Of a stretch of 43,081 nucleotides of DNA, positions 8,542-16,743 are shown in pieces. Numbering within the stretch: the first letter of the stretch is position 1; the number at the start of each line of letters is the position of its first letter. The stretch comes from Lentisphaerota bacterium. Its GTDB lineage: Bacteria; Verrucomicrobiota; Kiritimatiellia; JAAZAB01. The position numbers and the translations under genes were made by a program. Below the pieces are notes generated by a model. It was given only the letters and a program-made list of their open reading frames with translations, searched no databases and was not told the DNA's origin. Where the stretch lies: positions 1 to 43,081 of the forward strand of contig JACPGM010000090.1 of NCBI GenBank assembly GCA_016188985.1, read 5' to 3'.

Positions 8542-10212
8542 TCAGGTCCGTTCTAATTCGTGGCGGACGGCCTTGCCCAGCTTGGCAAGCGTTACCGGCT
8601 TGCGCAGATAGGCGCCGGCGCCAAGGGACTGCGCCAGGGCAACGCGAGGCGATTCGGCGTAAGCCGAGATGAGCAGGGCCTTTTGCCTGGGGTTGATGGC
8701 CTTCAGTTCCTGGTAGGTTTGAGCGCCGTCCGTGCCGTCGCCCAGGATCATGTCGAGGATTACCAGGTGCGGGAACCGGCTGGTCTGCTTATAGGCGGTA
8801 AAAAGCTGGAGCGCCTCTTTGGCGCTGTGCGCGCTTTGCACCGTGTAGCCGAGCTTTTGCAGCAGGCGGGTCATGACTTCGATCTGGAGCTGGTCGTCAT
8901 CCACGATCAGGATGGTTTCGGTGCCGGTATGGTTTTTTTCCGGCGCGGCGGGCTGCGGCTCCTCGCGGCAAATCGGGAAATAAAGGCTGAAGGCGGCGCC
9001 AAGCTCTGCGGTGCTTTTCAGGTCAATAAACCCCTGGTGCTCTTTAACGATGCTTTGCACAATGCTCAAGCCCAGACCGGCGCCACGCCGGCCCTCCGCC
9101 TTGCGCGTGGTGAAAAAGGGATCGAAGATCTGGTCGCGAATTTCCGGGGGAATGCCGTGCCCGGTATCGGCCACCGTAACCTTGATGTAATCGCCGGGCA
9201 GTATAAGTTCATGGCCCTTGTGGGGTGTTTGCGGGTGGACGTTTTCGGTCTTGAGCGAAAGGGTGCCACCCGTGGTCATCGCTTCGATGGCGTTCTGACA
9301 CAGATTATTAAGGGCTCTCAGGAGTTGCTGCTGGGAACCTTTCAGGTTGCCCAGGTCCTGGGCCAACGCGAGCTCCAGCTTGATTCCCTTGGATGCCATG
9401 GTTTGCGCCAACAGCTTGGCCACCAGTTCGAGGACTGCATTGATATTCAGCACCGTTGGCTCCTCGTAGGCGCGCTGCGATAGCGCGGTGAGTTGCTGGT
9501 TGATCGCGGCCATCTGCTGGGCCGCCTTGGCGATGGCCTCCAGGTCCGCGTGCGCCGGCGAATCGGCCGGCAACTTGGCGCGGATAAAGTCGGGGTAGGC
9601 TACCAATGGGGTCAGGAGATTGTTGAAATCGTGAGCGATATGACCGGCAATGCTTTCCGCCATCTCAAAGCGCTCGGCCTGGGCCAGCCGGTCGCGGGTC
9701 TGTCGCAGCAGTTCTTCGTTCTGTTTGCGCATGGTGATATCGCGGATGAAAAAGCAAAGGTGCTTTTCCGCGCCCAGGAGTTTATGGGTGGCGATCTCGG
9801 CGGGAAACAGGGATTCATCCTTGCGGCGGCAATAGGCTTCCTCAATCAGGGTGAACTGCTCGCGATCCAGGTTGTCGCAGATCTGTTGCAGGACGGTTTT
9901 GTCGAAACTGTAGACCAACTCGCCGATCGCCAGGCTGCATAGTTCCGCGGGCGCATAGCGGAAAAATTCAGCGGACCGGGCGTTGCCGTCCAGAATCTGT
10001 CCCTGCCAGTCCGTAATCAATACGGCATCGTAAATGCTCTCGAGAAATTCCTGGTAAAGCGTGTATTCGGCTTGGCTCAGCTTGGCCCGGATGGCGCCAT
10101 GCGCCAAATCAGCCGCCTTGGGCTTCGGACTCTCCGAGGGCTCCGCCGCGGCCTGTATTTCGGCCGGCAATTTGATGCGCACCGTTTTGGCTAATTGTCC
10201 GCGGTCGGTCAT
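8542..10212 (-). CDS. Soluble hybrid histidine kinase (PAS-HisKA-HATPase-receiver)
   Basis: 556 residues, no membrane segment. A PAS domain (about 50-165, TDWQGQILDGNARS) is followed by an NtrB-like dimerisation domain with H194 in GHIAHDFNNLL, an ATPase domain with the N-box (NNLCQNAIEAM), DTGHGIP and GAGLGLSIV, and a C-terminal receiver whose phospho-acceptor is D487 (LVILDMILGD). All catalytic residues are present. The receiver has no output domain, so signal passes either to a separate response regulator or by phosphorelay. It is divergent from the thioesterase gene and lies beside the CHASE2 cyclase, but no partner regulator is adjacent. Confidence 0.92.
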   Translation of the reverse strand: MTDRGQLAKTVRIKLPAEIQAAAEPSESPKPKAADLAHGAIRAKLSQAEYTLYQEFLESIYDAVLITDWQGQILDGNARSAEFFRYAPAELCSLAIGELVYSFDKTVLQQICDNLDREQFTLIEEAYCRRKDESLFPAEIATHKLLGAEKHLCFFIRDITMRKQNEELLRQTRDRLAQAERFEMAESIAGHIAHDFNNLLTPLVAYPDFIRAKLPADSPAHADLEAIAKAAQQMAAINQQLTALSQRAYEEPTVLNINAVLELVAKLLAQTMASKGIKLELALAQDLGNLKGSQQQLLRALNNLCQNAIEAMTTGGTLSLKTENVHPQTPHKGHELILPGDYIKVTVADTGHGIPPEIRDQIFDPFFTTRKAEGRRGAGLGLSIVQSIVKEHQGFIDLKSTAELGAAFSLYFPICREEPQPAAPEKNHTGTETILIVDDDQLQIEVMTRLLQKLGYTVQSAHSAKEALQLFTAYKQTSRFPHLVILDMILGDGTDGAQTYQELKAINPRQKALLISAYAESPRVALAQSLGAGAYLRKPVTLAKLGKAVRHELERT

Positions 10213-10400
10213 GAATGTTTTCTTTCGCTTGATGGCGGCGGCTGCCGGCTATGGGCGGTAACCGCGCTGGCATTGAAACCGGGATAGCCGCAAAACCAAA
10301 TCTTGCGCTAATCTCCGTTAGACAGACTGACGCTTTATTACCTGAAAATCGCCTCGCAATCAAGAAGTTTTCTTTAAGCCCCTCGTATTTTTCCGGCGAA

Positions 10401-10429
10401 TTGACAGGAGGGGCCCCGGTCCTTATAGT
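10401..10429 (+). promoter_or_regulatory. Sigma-70-type promoter for the thioesterase gene
   Basis: TTGACA at 10401-10406 and TATAGT at 10424-10429 are separated by exactly 17 bases. The start codon follows 35 bases after the -10 box, with AAGGA at 10450-10454 as ribosome binding site. Confidence 0.75.
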
Positions 10430-10464
10430 TATGCTGGATTCTTTTAGGTAAGGAATTAGCCGTC

Positions 10465-10875
10465 ATGGCAACTGCTGCGGGCAAAAGTTTTCAGTATGCG
10501 CTGCACGTGCCGTATGCCCATACGGATCAGATGCGCGTGGTTTATTATGCCAATTACCTGGTGTATTTCGAGATGGCCCGCGCCGCCATGCTGCGCGAAG
10601 TCGGCCTGCCCTATTCCGAGATGGAAAAAAATGGCCTTTCCTTGCCGGTGATCGAAGCCCATTGTGTCTATAAAGCCCCGGCCCGTTATGATGATGAGCT
10701 CAAAGTCGTCAGCCGCTGCGCTTTTCAGGGACCATGCCTGCGCGTCAGCTACGAAGTGTGGCGCGGCCGCACGGTCATCGTGACCGGCTACACTATCCAT
10801 GTCGGTCTTTCCGCCGAGGGAAAAATCCGGCGCACGCTGCCGGAATTGCGGCGCTTGGTGGAGCAAGAGGGATAG
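10465..10875 (+). CDS. YbgC/4HBT-family acyl-CoA thioesterase
   Basis: 136 residues with the hot-dog fold signature HTDQMRVVYYANYLVYFE, the counterpart of YxDTDxxGVVYHxNYxxxxE; D21 is the likely catalytic aspartate. Such proteins hydrolyse short or medium acyl-CoA or acyl-ACP thioesters in the cytoplasm. In many bacteria ybgC sits with tol-pal, but no tol genes are present here. It is followed after 28 bases by a TIM-barrel isomerase gene with its own binding site, and the two probably share the promoter at 10401. Confidence 0.85.
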   Translation: MATAAGKSFQYALHVPYAHTDQMRVVYYANYLVYFEMARAAMLREVGLPYSEMEKNGLSLPVIEAHCVYKAPARYDDELKVVSRCAFQGPCLRVSYEVWRGRTVIVTGYTIHVGLSAEGKIRRTLPELRRLVEQEG

Positions 10876-10903
10876 ATTGACAATTTTTTCGTAGGGAGAT
10901 TTC

Positions 10904-11683
10904 ATGATTTTTCCCGGACTGGTTTCAGTCACGTTTCGCAAGCTCAGTCCCGAGGAGATTATCCGGCTGGCCTCCGCCGCCGGCTTAAAGGGCATTGAAT
11001 GGGGCGGCGATGTTCATGTTCCGCCGGGCCGGAGCGATATTGCCCGCCAGGTGCGGCGCCTCACGCAGGAGGCGGGCTTGCAGCTACCATCCTATGGCTC
11101 GTACTATTCGGTTGGCGTGAGCAGCCGCGAAGAGTTTGCGCCCGTTCTTGATACCGCCGGCGAGTTGGGTGTCGGTACCATTCGGATTTGGGCCGGTAAT
11201 CAGGGTTCCAGCCAGGCGTCAGCAGACTACCGGCAGCGGCTGGCCGACCTGACCCGTCAGCTCGCTGACCAGGCCGCGCGGCGTGAACTTGACTTGGCCT
11301 TTGAATTCCACGGCGGCAGCTTGACGGATACGGTGGATTCGACCCTCGCTTTGCTCGCGGCCATCAATCACTCGCGCGTCAAAACCTACTGGCAAGTGCC
11401 GGCGGGTATGCCAATCGCGGACTGTGCCGAGGGCCTCAAGCGGGTCTTGAGCGCCCTGGCGAATATTCACGTGGGTTCCTGGAGCAGCGATCGGAAGGAA
11501 CGCCGGCCGCTGGCCGAGTATGAAGCAGCCTGGCAGCGTTTTCTGAGCATTGCTGTCACAAATCCCGGTGATCGCTTTGCGCTTCTGGAGTTTGTTTGTA
11601 ACGATGATCCGGCGATGCTCGCGCCAGATGCGGCCGTGCTGAGGAGGCTGTTGGCATTAGCTTCCGATCAGAAGCAACAATAG
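10904..11683 (+). CDS. Sugar phosphate isomerase/epimerase-like TIM-barrel protein
   Basis: 259 residues of the xylose-isomerase-like (AP endonuclease 2) superfamily. GLKGIEWGGDVHV near the N-terminus, FEFHGG in the middle and HVGSW toward the end fit the metal-binding strands of the barrel. The substrate cannot be assigned. The start is ATG at 10904 with AGGGAG just upstream. A second paralogue lies at 20509-21321. Confidence 0.78.
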   Translation: MIFPGLVSVTFRKLSPEEIIRLASAAGLKGIEWGGDVHVPPGRSDIARQVRRLTQEAGLQLPSYGSYYSVGVSSREEFAPVLDTAGELGVGTIRIWAGNQGSSQASADYRQRLADLTRQLADQAARRELDLAFEFHGGSLTDTVDSTLALLAAINHSRVKTYWQVPAGMPIADCAEGLKRVLSALANIHVGSWSSDRKERRPLAEYEAAWQRFLSIAVTNPGDRFALLEFVCNDDPAMLAPDAAVLRRLLALASDQKQQ

Positions 11684-11717
11684 TTCCGCTGCTCCAGAAC
11701 GTCCGCCATCCATGCGC

Positions 11718-11800
11718 GGCGGACACGGAGGTCCGCCCTCCCGGTAATATTTCCGCATGGAGGGCGCGGCTTAAGTCCGCACCGCGGCGGAATTTTATTG
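11718..11800. repeat. Palindromic intergenic element (GGACACGG/CCCTCC family)
   Basis: The core at 11718-11741 (GGCGGACACGGAGGTCCGCC plus CTCC) is identical over 24 bases to 22926-22949. Its internal stem is GGCGGAC with GTCCGCC. A GGAGGG segment about 15 bases further on pairs with CCCTCC, giving a nested structure. It occupies most of the 206-base gap before the debranching enzyme gene. Confidence 0.75.
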
Positions 11801-11889
11801 GGATGGTCAACCCACAGTAACTAATCCATTACGCCGCCGCTAAAGAAAAACTCGTTTTTTCGGCCGGCTTCTGTCATCATCAGCTTCCG

Positions 11890-14800
11890 ATGAATACGTC
11901 CCTGCAGCAATTGCCCCATCCCGGACAACACCGGCTGGCCTTCTGTGGCGATCTGATCGAGTTTACCTTGCGCCTGTCGCCCGCGCAGCGCGGCCGGGCA
12001 TTTCTGCGCACTAATATCGGCCAGGCCGAAACTGCGCGGCGCGAAATTATCAGCGAAGCTATCGAGCACCAGAAACGTCTGAACGAGGATTGGTTCGATA
12101 TTCCCATGACCAGTGTGGATGGCTCGCTCTATCGGCTGACCCTGCCCTTGCTTGAGCCCGGTCATTTCGAAGCCAAAGCGTTGTTTCTGCCGGAAGGCGC
12201 GAGCCAGCCACAGTGGCCGGAAGGGCCGAACACCGTCATTAATGTCCACCCGGCCGAATATTGTGGCGCTAACATTATCTACAATGCCTTTGTCCGCCAG
12301 TTTGGCCAGGAGCACCGCCCCCTGCCGGCGCTACGCCCCGCCCAGGCCGCTGGTATTCAGGTTCTGGAAGGCGGTGGTTACGCCGTGATTCCGCCCTCGG
12401 GAACCTTTCGCGACCTGAAGCGCCAGTTGGATTTTATTATTGGCCGCTTGCGCTGCCGCGTAATCATGCTTTTACCAATTCATCCGACGCCAACGGTCTA
12501 CGGGCGGATGGGGCGTTTTGGCAGTCCGTATGCCGCGCTCGATTTTATGGAGGTGGACCCGGCCTTGGCGGAGTTTGACCCTAAGACCACGCCGCTGGAA
12601 CAGTTTGGCGAGCTGGTTGATGCCGTTCATGCGCGCGGGGCGCGCCTTTTCCTGGATATCGCCATTAACCACACCGGCTGGGCCGCCAAGCTCCACAGCG
12701 AGCATCCGGACTGGCTCCTGCGCGAGAGCGACGGGACCATTCGTTCGCCCCGTGCCTGGGGCGTGGTTTGGTGCGACCTTACCGAACTTGACCACCAGCA
12801 CGTGGGACTGTGCCATTATCTGGCGAAAGTTTTTCTCACCTGGTGCCGGCGGGGCGTGGACGGGTTCCGTTGTGACGCCGGCTACATGATTCCGGTCCCG
12901 GCCTGGGAATTTATTGTGGCCACTGTGCGCCGCGAATTTCCCGACACGCTGTTCCTGCTGGAAGGCTTAGGCGGCAAGATGGAAACCACCACAAGCTTGC
13001 TCAATACCGCCAACCTGAACTGGGCCTATTCCGAGCTTTTTCAGAATTACGACCGCGGGCAGATAGATGCCTATCTTCCGGGCGCTATTCAAACTTCGCA
13101 GGGCGATGGCATCCTGGTGCACTTCGCGGAGACCCACGACAATAACCGCCTGGCGGCGCGCTCAATTCCCTATGCGCGCATGCGCACGGCGCTCGCCGCG
13201 CTCTGCTCCAGCCATGGCGCCTTTGCCTTCGCCAATGGCGTGGAATGGCACGCTACCGAGAAAATTGACGTGCACGGCCGCAGTGCGCTGGCCTGGGGCG
13301 CAAGCGAAAACCAGGTTGACCGGATTACGCGCCTGAACTGTCTCTTGCAGAGTCATACGGCCTTTTTCGCGGGGGCAAGCCTGCGCCTGATTCACCAGGG
13401 CGCCGGCAACAGCATTGCCCTCCTGCGTCATCAACCGGCAACCGATCATCGCTTCCTGGTGCTGGCCAATTTGGATGACCATGCGCCTCAGCCAGTGGCC
13501 TGGAATCCCGCTGAGGCGTTTCCAGCCACACCTGCGCCAATTGATTTGCTTACCGGTCGAACCGTGGCCATTTCATTCGGGGATGGCCTGGCGCGGTTGG
13601 AATTAGCGCCGGCTGAAGTTCTATGCCTTAGCCCGGACAGGAACGATTTCGAAACCCTGCTGGCAGAAGAACGCGCCGCTTATGCATGTCCCCCGGACGT
13701 CGTGCGCCGCCAACGACTGCGGGCCAAGGCCCTGGAAATTGCAAAGGACTATCGCCGCTTTGCGCCGAGCGGCCTGGAGAAGAGCGATTTTTCCACGGTG
13801 GATCCCGACCAACTTGCCAGGCTATTGGCTGAAAATCCTGAGGTTTTTTGCAATTCCCAGGGCGCTCCGGATGCCGCGCCGCGGGTCATTGCCTGGGAAT
13901 GGCCGCGTGATTTGAAACGGGAGGTTATGATCCCGCCCCATCATTTTCTTTATTTACGCGCGAGCGTGCCATTCCGCGCCCGCATTGTAGAGCGAGAAAA
14001 AATTGCCCCGCCGGTCGCGGCGGAGTCCGCGGATAAGAAGCTAACGAGCAAGCACGAGCACTCGCTCGCGGCGGCCGATGGACATCATTTCGTAATGTTC
14101 TGCCCGGGTGGCGTTCCCGGTCAAGCGTGTCCGGCTTGGTTAGAGCTTTCTATTTTTGAACCGGAACGCACCAGACATGCAACCGCGCCGCTGCTTTTTC
14201 TGCCAGCAGGGGATAGCCTGCGGGTGCCATTGGGTTTCGCGCATAAGGATCTGCGGGACGCAAATGGAATTGTCCTGAGCACCAATGGGCGCGGCGGCAT
14301 GATGCGCGCGCCGGTAAAGTGGGCTGAGGTGCGCAGCCGTTATGATGCCCTGCTGGCGGGCAACTTGAGCCCGGACTATCCCGAAGACCGGTGCATTATG
14401 CTGACGCGCTGCCGCGCCTGGCTGGTATATCAGGGTTATTCCCAGGATATTACCACCGACCGGTTGCAATTCTTCCAGCGCGAAGAAAATTCGGGCTTAT
14501 GGCGCTTTCGCGTGCCATTTGGCCATGGGCAGCAAGTTTTTCTGGATATCCAGACCGCGATGATTCCGGGGCGGAATGCGGTGCAATTGACTTTCCGCCG
14601 GCTGCCGAGCGCTCACGCCCAAAACACCCTGGCCGATGAGCGTGCGGTGCAGTTAATTATCCGTCCGGATATTGAAGACCGTTCCTTTCACGAAGTGACC
14701 AAAGCGTTTCTGGGACCGGAGCAGGCTTATCCTGCCGCAGTGCATTCGGATGCCGCCGGGTTTGTCTTTGCGCCGGATGGGGCCCGACAGTTGCGCCTGA

Positions 14801-16275
14801 CTATTTCTTGCGGCGGCTTTCAGCCGGAACCGGAATGGCAATACATGGTTCATTATCCTCTGGAGGCCGAGCGTGGTCAGGAGGCCGCTACCGATCTTTT
14901 CAGTCCCGGGTACTTTCGCGCATCCTTGGCCGGCGGGGCCGAAGCGGTGTTGTTAGCGCAAATACTGACCCCGGCGGAAAGCAAGCCGGTTACGCCGGTA
15001 ACAAACCTCGCGCCGGTCTTGCCGGCGGGCGGAGCCACGCCGGCTGAACCGCTGCTGAAGGTTCTGGAGCAAGCCTTGCGGCAGTTTATCGTTCGGCGCG
15101 GCAAGCACAAAACGGTGATTGCCGGTTATCCCTGGTTTCTTGACTGGGGGCGGGACACCCTCATTTGTGCCCGCGGCTTAATTGCCGCCGGCTTGCTGGA
15201 GGAGGTCGCGGCCATTCTTAAACAATTCGCGGCTTTTGAGCAGGCCGGCACGTTGCCGAACATGATTTTGGGAGAAGATGCCCGCAACCGCGACTCGTCT
15301 GATGCGCCGCTGTGGTTTATTATCGCCTGCGCGGATGCCTGCCGCGCCCGCAGTCGCTACGCTCCAGCGTTGCGGGCGGGCCGCGCCGCTGACCATCAGC
15401 ACCTGTTAGACCAACGGTGTGGCCAGCGGACGCTGCGCGAGGTCCTGGAATCAATTGTCGCAGGCTACCGCCAGGGCACGCCCAACGGCATTCGGATGGA
15501 TCCCGAGAGCGGCTTGGTTTTCAGTCCGGCGCATTTTACTTGGATGGACACCAATCATCCGGCCGGCTCGCCCCGCCAAGGCTATCCTATTGAAATTCAG
15601 GCGCTCTGGTTTGCGGCGCTGACTTTCCTGGCGGGATTGGACAACCGCAGCGGCGCATACCAGGAACTGGCCGACCAGGTGGGCGGCTCAATCCGTCAGT
15701 ATTATTGGAACGAATCCCGGGGCTATTTTATTGATTGTCTGCATGCCCGGCAAGGTCAGGGCGCCGCGCGTGCCGTACCGGATGATGCCTTGCGCCCTAA
15801 CCAGCTTCTGGCGTTGACCTTAGGGGCGGTGACCGACCGCGCTCTGGCGGCGCGCGCGCTCGCCGCCTGCGCGCAACTGCTGGTGCCCGGCGCTATCCGC
15901 ACGCTGGCCGACTGTCCGGTGGAATTTCCCCAGCCAATAATGCTGGGAGACCGATTGCTTAACGATCCCCTGCGGCCTTACTGGGGTCGCTATGCAGGGG
16001 ATGAAGATACGCGCCGTAAGCCGGCCTATCATAACGGCACGGCCTGGACTTGGCTTTTCCCCTCATTCTGCGAAGCTTGGGTTCAGGTGCATGGATCGGG
16101 TGGACGCCCGGCCGCCTTGGCGTGGCTGGGCAGCAGTATTGTGCTTGTGGATCGTGGTTGCCTGGGCCAGATTCCGGAAATCCTGGATGGCGATTATCCG
16201 CATATCCCGCGGGGTTGCGACGCCCAGGCCTGGGGCGTGAGTGAACTGTACCGGGTGCTGAAAAGTCTGAGTTGA
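11890..16275 (+). CDS. Bifunctional glycogen debranching enzyme (GH13 plus GH133)
   Basis: 1461 residues. The N-terminal half (about 165-450) is a GH13 alpha-amylase-type barrel with FLDIAINHTG (254-263), GFRCDAGY carrying the predicted nucleophile D329, LLEGLGG carrying acid/base E358, and ETHDNNR carrying D417, so all three catalytic residues are present. The C-terminal part (about 1050-1455) is the amylo-alpha-1,6-glucosidase domain, with GYPWFLDWGRDT near 1078, ILGEDARNRDSSDAPLWF near 1125 and YHNGTAWTW. Residues about 600-1040 have no assignable fold apart from beta-rich stretches. The order resembles the two-activity eukaryotic debranching enzyme (glucanotransferase plus glucosidase). 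Residues about 1152-1163 are encoded by a palindromic repeat (see 15345). The start is ATG at 11890, with no strong ribosome binding site. Role: removal of glycogen branches. Confidence 0.88.
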   Translation: MNTSLQQLPHPGQHRLAFCGDLIEFTLRLSPAQRGRAFLRTNIGQAETARREIISEAIEHQKRLNEDWFDIPMTSVDGSLYRLTLPLLEPGHFEAKALFLPEGASQPQWPEGPNTVINVHPAEYCGANIIYNAFVRQFGQEHRPLPALRPAQAAGIQVLEGGGYAVIPPSGTFRDLKRQLDFIIGRLRCRVIMLLPIHPTPTVYGRMGRFGSPYAALDFMEVDPALAEFDPKTTPLEQFGELVDAVHARGARLFLDIAINHTGWAAKLHSEHPDWLLRESDGTIRSPRAWGVVWCDLTELDHQHVGLCHYLAKVFLTWCRRGVDGFRCDAGYMIPVPAWEFIVATVRREFPDTLFLLEGLGGKMETTTSLLNTANLNWAYSELFQNYDRGQIDAYLPGAIQTSQGDGILVHFAETHDNNRLAARSIPYARMRTALAALCSSHGAFAFANGVEWHATEKIDVHGRSALAWGASENQVDRITRLNCLLQSHTAFFAGASLRLIHQGAGNSIALLRHQPATDHRFLVLANLDDHAPQPVAWNPAEAFPATPAPIDLLTGRTVAISFGDGLARLELAPAEVLCLSPDRNDFETLLAEERAAYACPPDVVRRQRLRAKALEIAKDYRRFAPSGLEKSDFSTVDPDQLARLLAENPEVFCNSQGAPDAAPRVIAWEWPRDLKREVMIPPHHFLYLRASVPFRARIVEREKIAPPVAAESADKKLTSKHEHSLAAADGHHFVMFCPGGVPGQACPAWLELSIFEPERTRHATAPLLFLPAGDSLRVPLGFAHKDLRDANGIVLSTNGRGGMMRAPVKWAEVRSRYDALLAGNLSPDYPEDRCIMLTRCRAWLVYQGYSQDITTDRLQFFQREENSGLWRFRVPFGHGQQVFLDIQTAMIPGRNAVQLTFRRLPSAHAQNTLADERAVQLIIRPDIEDRSFHEVTKAFLGPEQAYPAAVHSDAAGFVFAPDGARQLRLTISCGGFQPEPEWQYMVHYPLEAERGQEAATDLFSPGYFRASLAGGAEAVLLAQILTPAESKPVTPVTNLAPVLPAGGATPAEPLLKVLEQALRQFIVRRGKHKTVIAGYPWFLDWGRDTLICARGLIAAGLLEEVAAILKQFAAFEQAGTLPNMILGEDARNRDSSDAPLWFIIACADACRARSRYAPALRAGRAADHQHLLDQRCGQRTLREVLESIVAGYRQGTPNGIRMDPESGLVFSPAHFTWMDTNHPAGSPRQGYPIEIQALWFAALTFLAGLDNRSGAYQELADQVGGSIRQYYWNESRGYFIDCLHARQGQGAARAVPDDALRPNQLLALTLGAVTDRALAARALAACAQLLVPGAIRTLADCPVEFPQPIMLGDRLLNDPLRPYWGRYAGDEDTRRKPAYHNGTAWTWLFPSFCEAWVQVHGSGGRPAALAWLGSSIVLVDRGCLGQIPEILDGDYPHIPRGCDAQAWGVSELYRVLKSLS
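15345..15378. repeat. Palindrome read in frame inside the debranching enzyme
   Basis: CGCCCGCA (15345-15352) pairs with TGCGGGCG (15371-15378) around 18 bases that include CGCT...AGCG. Arms and tip resemble the intergenic element inside 5350-5443. It encodes ARSRYAPALRAG within the GH133 domain and keeps the frame open. Confidence 0.6.
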
Positions 16276-16302
16276 AAACTTTTTCTTCACGCGGCGGTAA
16301 TG

Positions 16303-16440
16303 ATCAGTTGCGAGGTGGTCACGTGAGGGTTCCGCCGGCAGGCGGATCCGCCAGGGTGGAAGGGACGGCTCGGCGAGCCGTCCGCGGTGCGTTCGGCCTG
16401 CCCGAGCGTCGGCCAGGGCGAACGCGCTCTACCTCTTGCC
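16303..16440. repeat. Composite palindromic repeat, short copy
   Basis: A 138-base element between the debranching gene and tRNA-Lys. Reading on the minus strand it begins GGCAAGAGGTAG and ends in GACCACCTC...AACTGA, and matches 35013-35284 block for block. It contains GGCGGATCCGCC, the hairpin GACGGCTCG/CGAGCCGTC and the arm pair CGTTCG/CGAACG. The second copy carries longer inserts at the hairpin tips. Confidence 0.85.
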
Positions 16441-16517
16441 TCCCTAAGACTGAGGGGCTCCGTCGCGTCCGTCTTTTCTGCTTGCATTCGGCAAATGGAT
16501 TGACTACGGTCCGCACC

Positions 16518-16590
<73 letters not shown>

Positions 16591-16743
16591 TTTCTGCTGT
16601 TAGGCGGTGGCTGGACAAAGACCGTCGGTTTTTATGGGAATTAAGAAATTCTGCTTGCGTTCGGCGAGCTGATTCAATAACAATGTCCCGCGAGCAATTA
16701 CCTGGCTGGGGGTAGTCGCGACTTATCGAGGGATGCCGATCCT

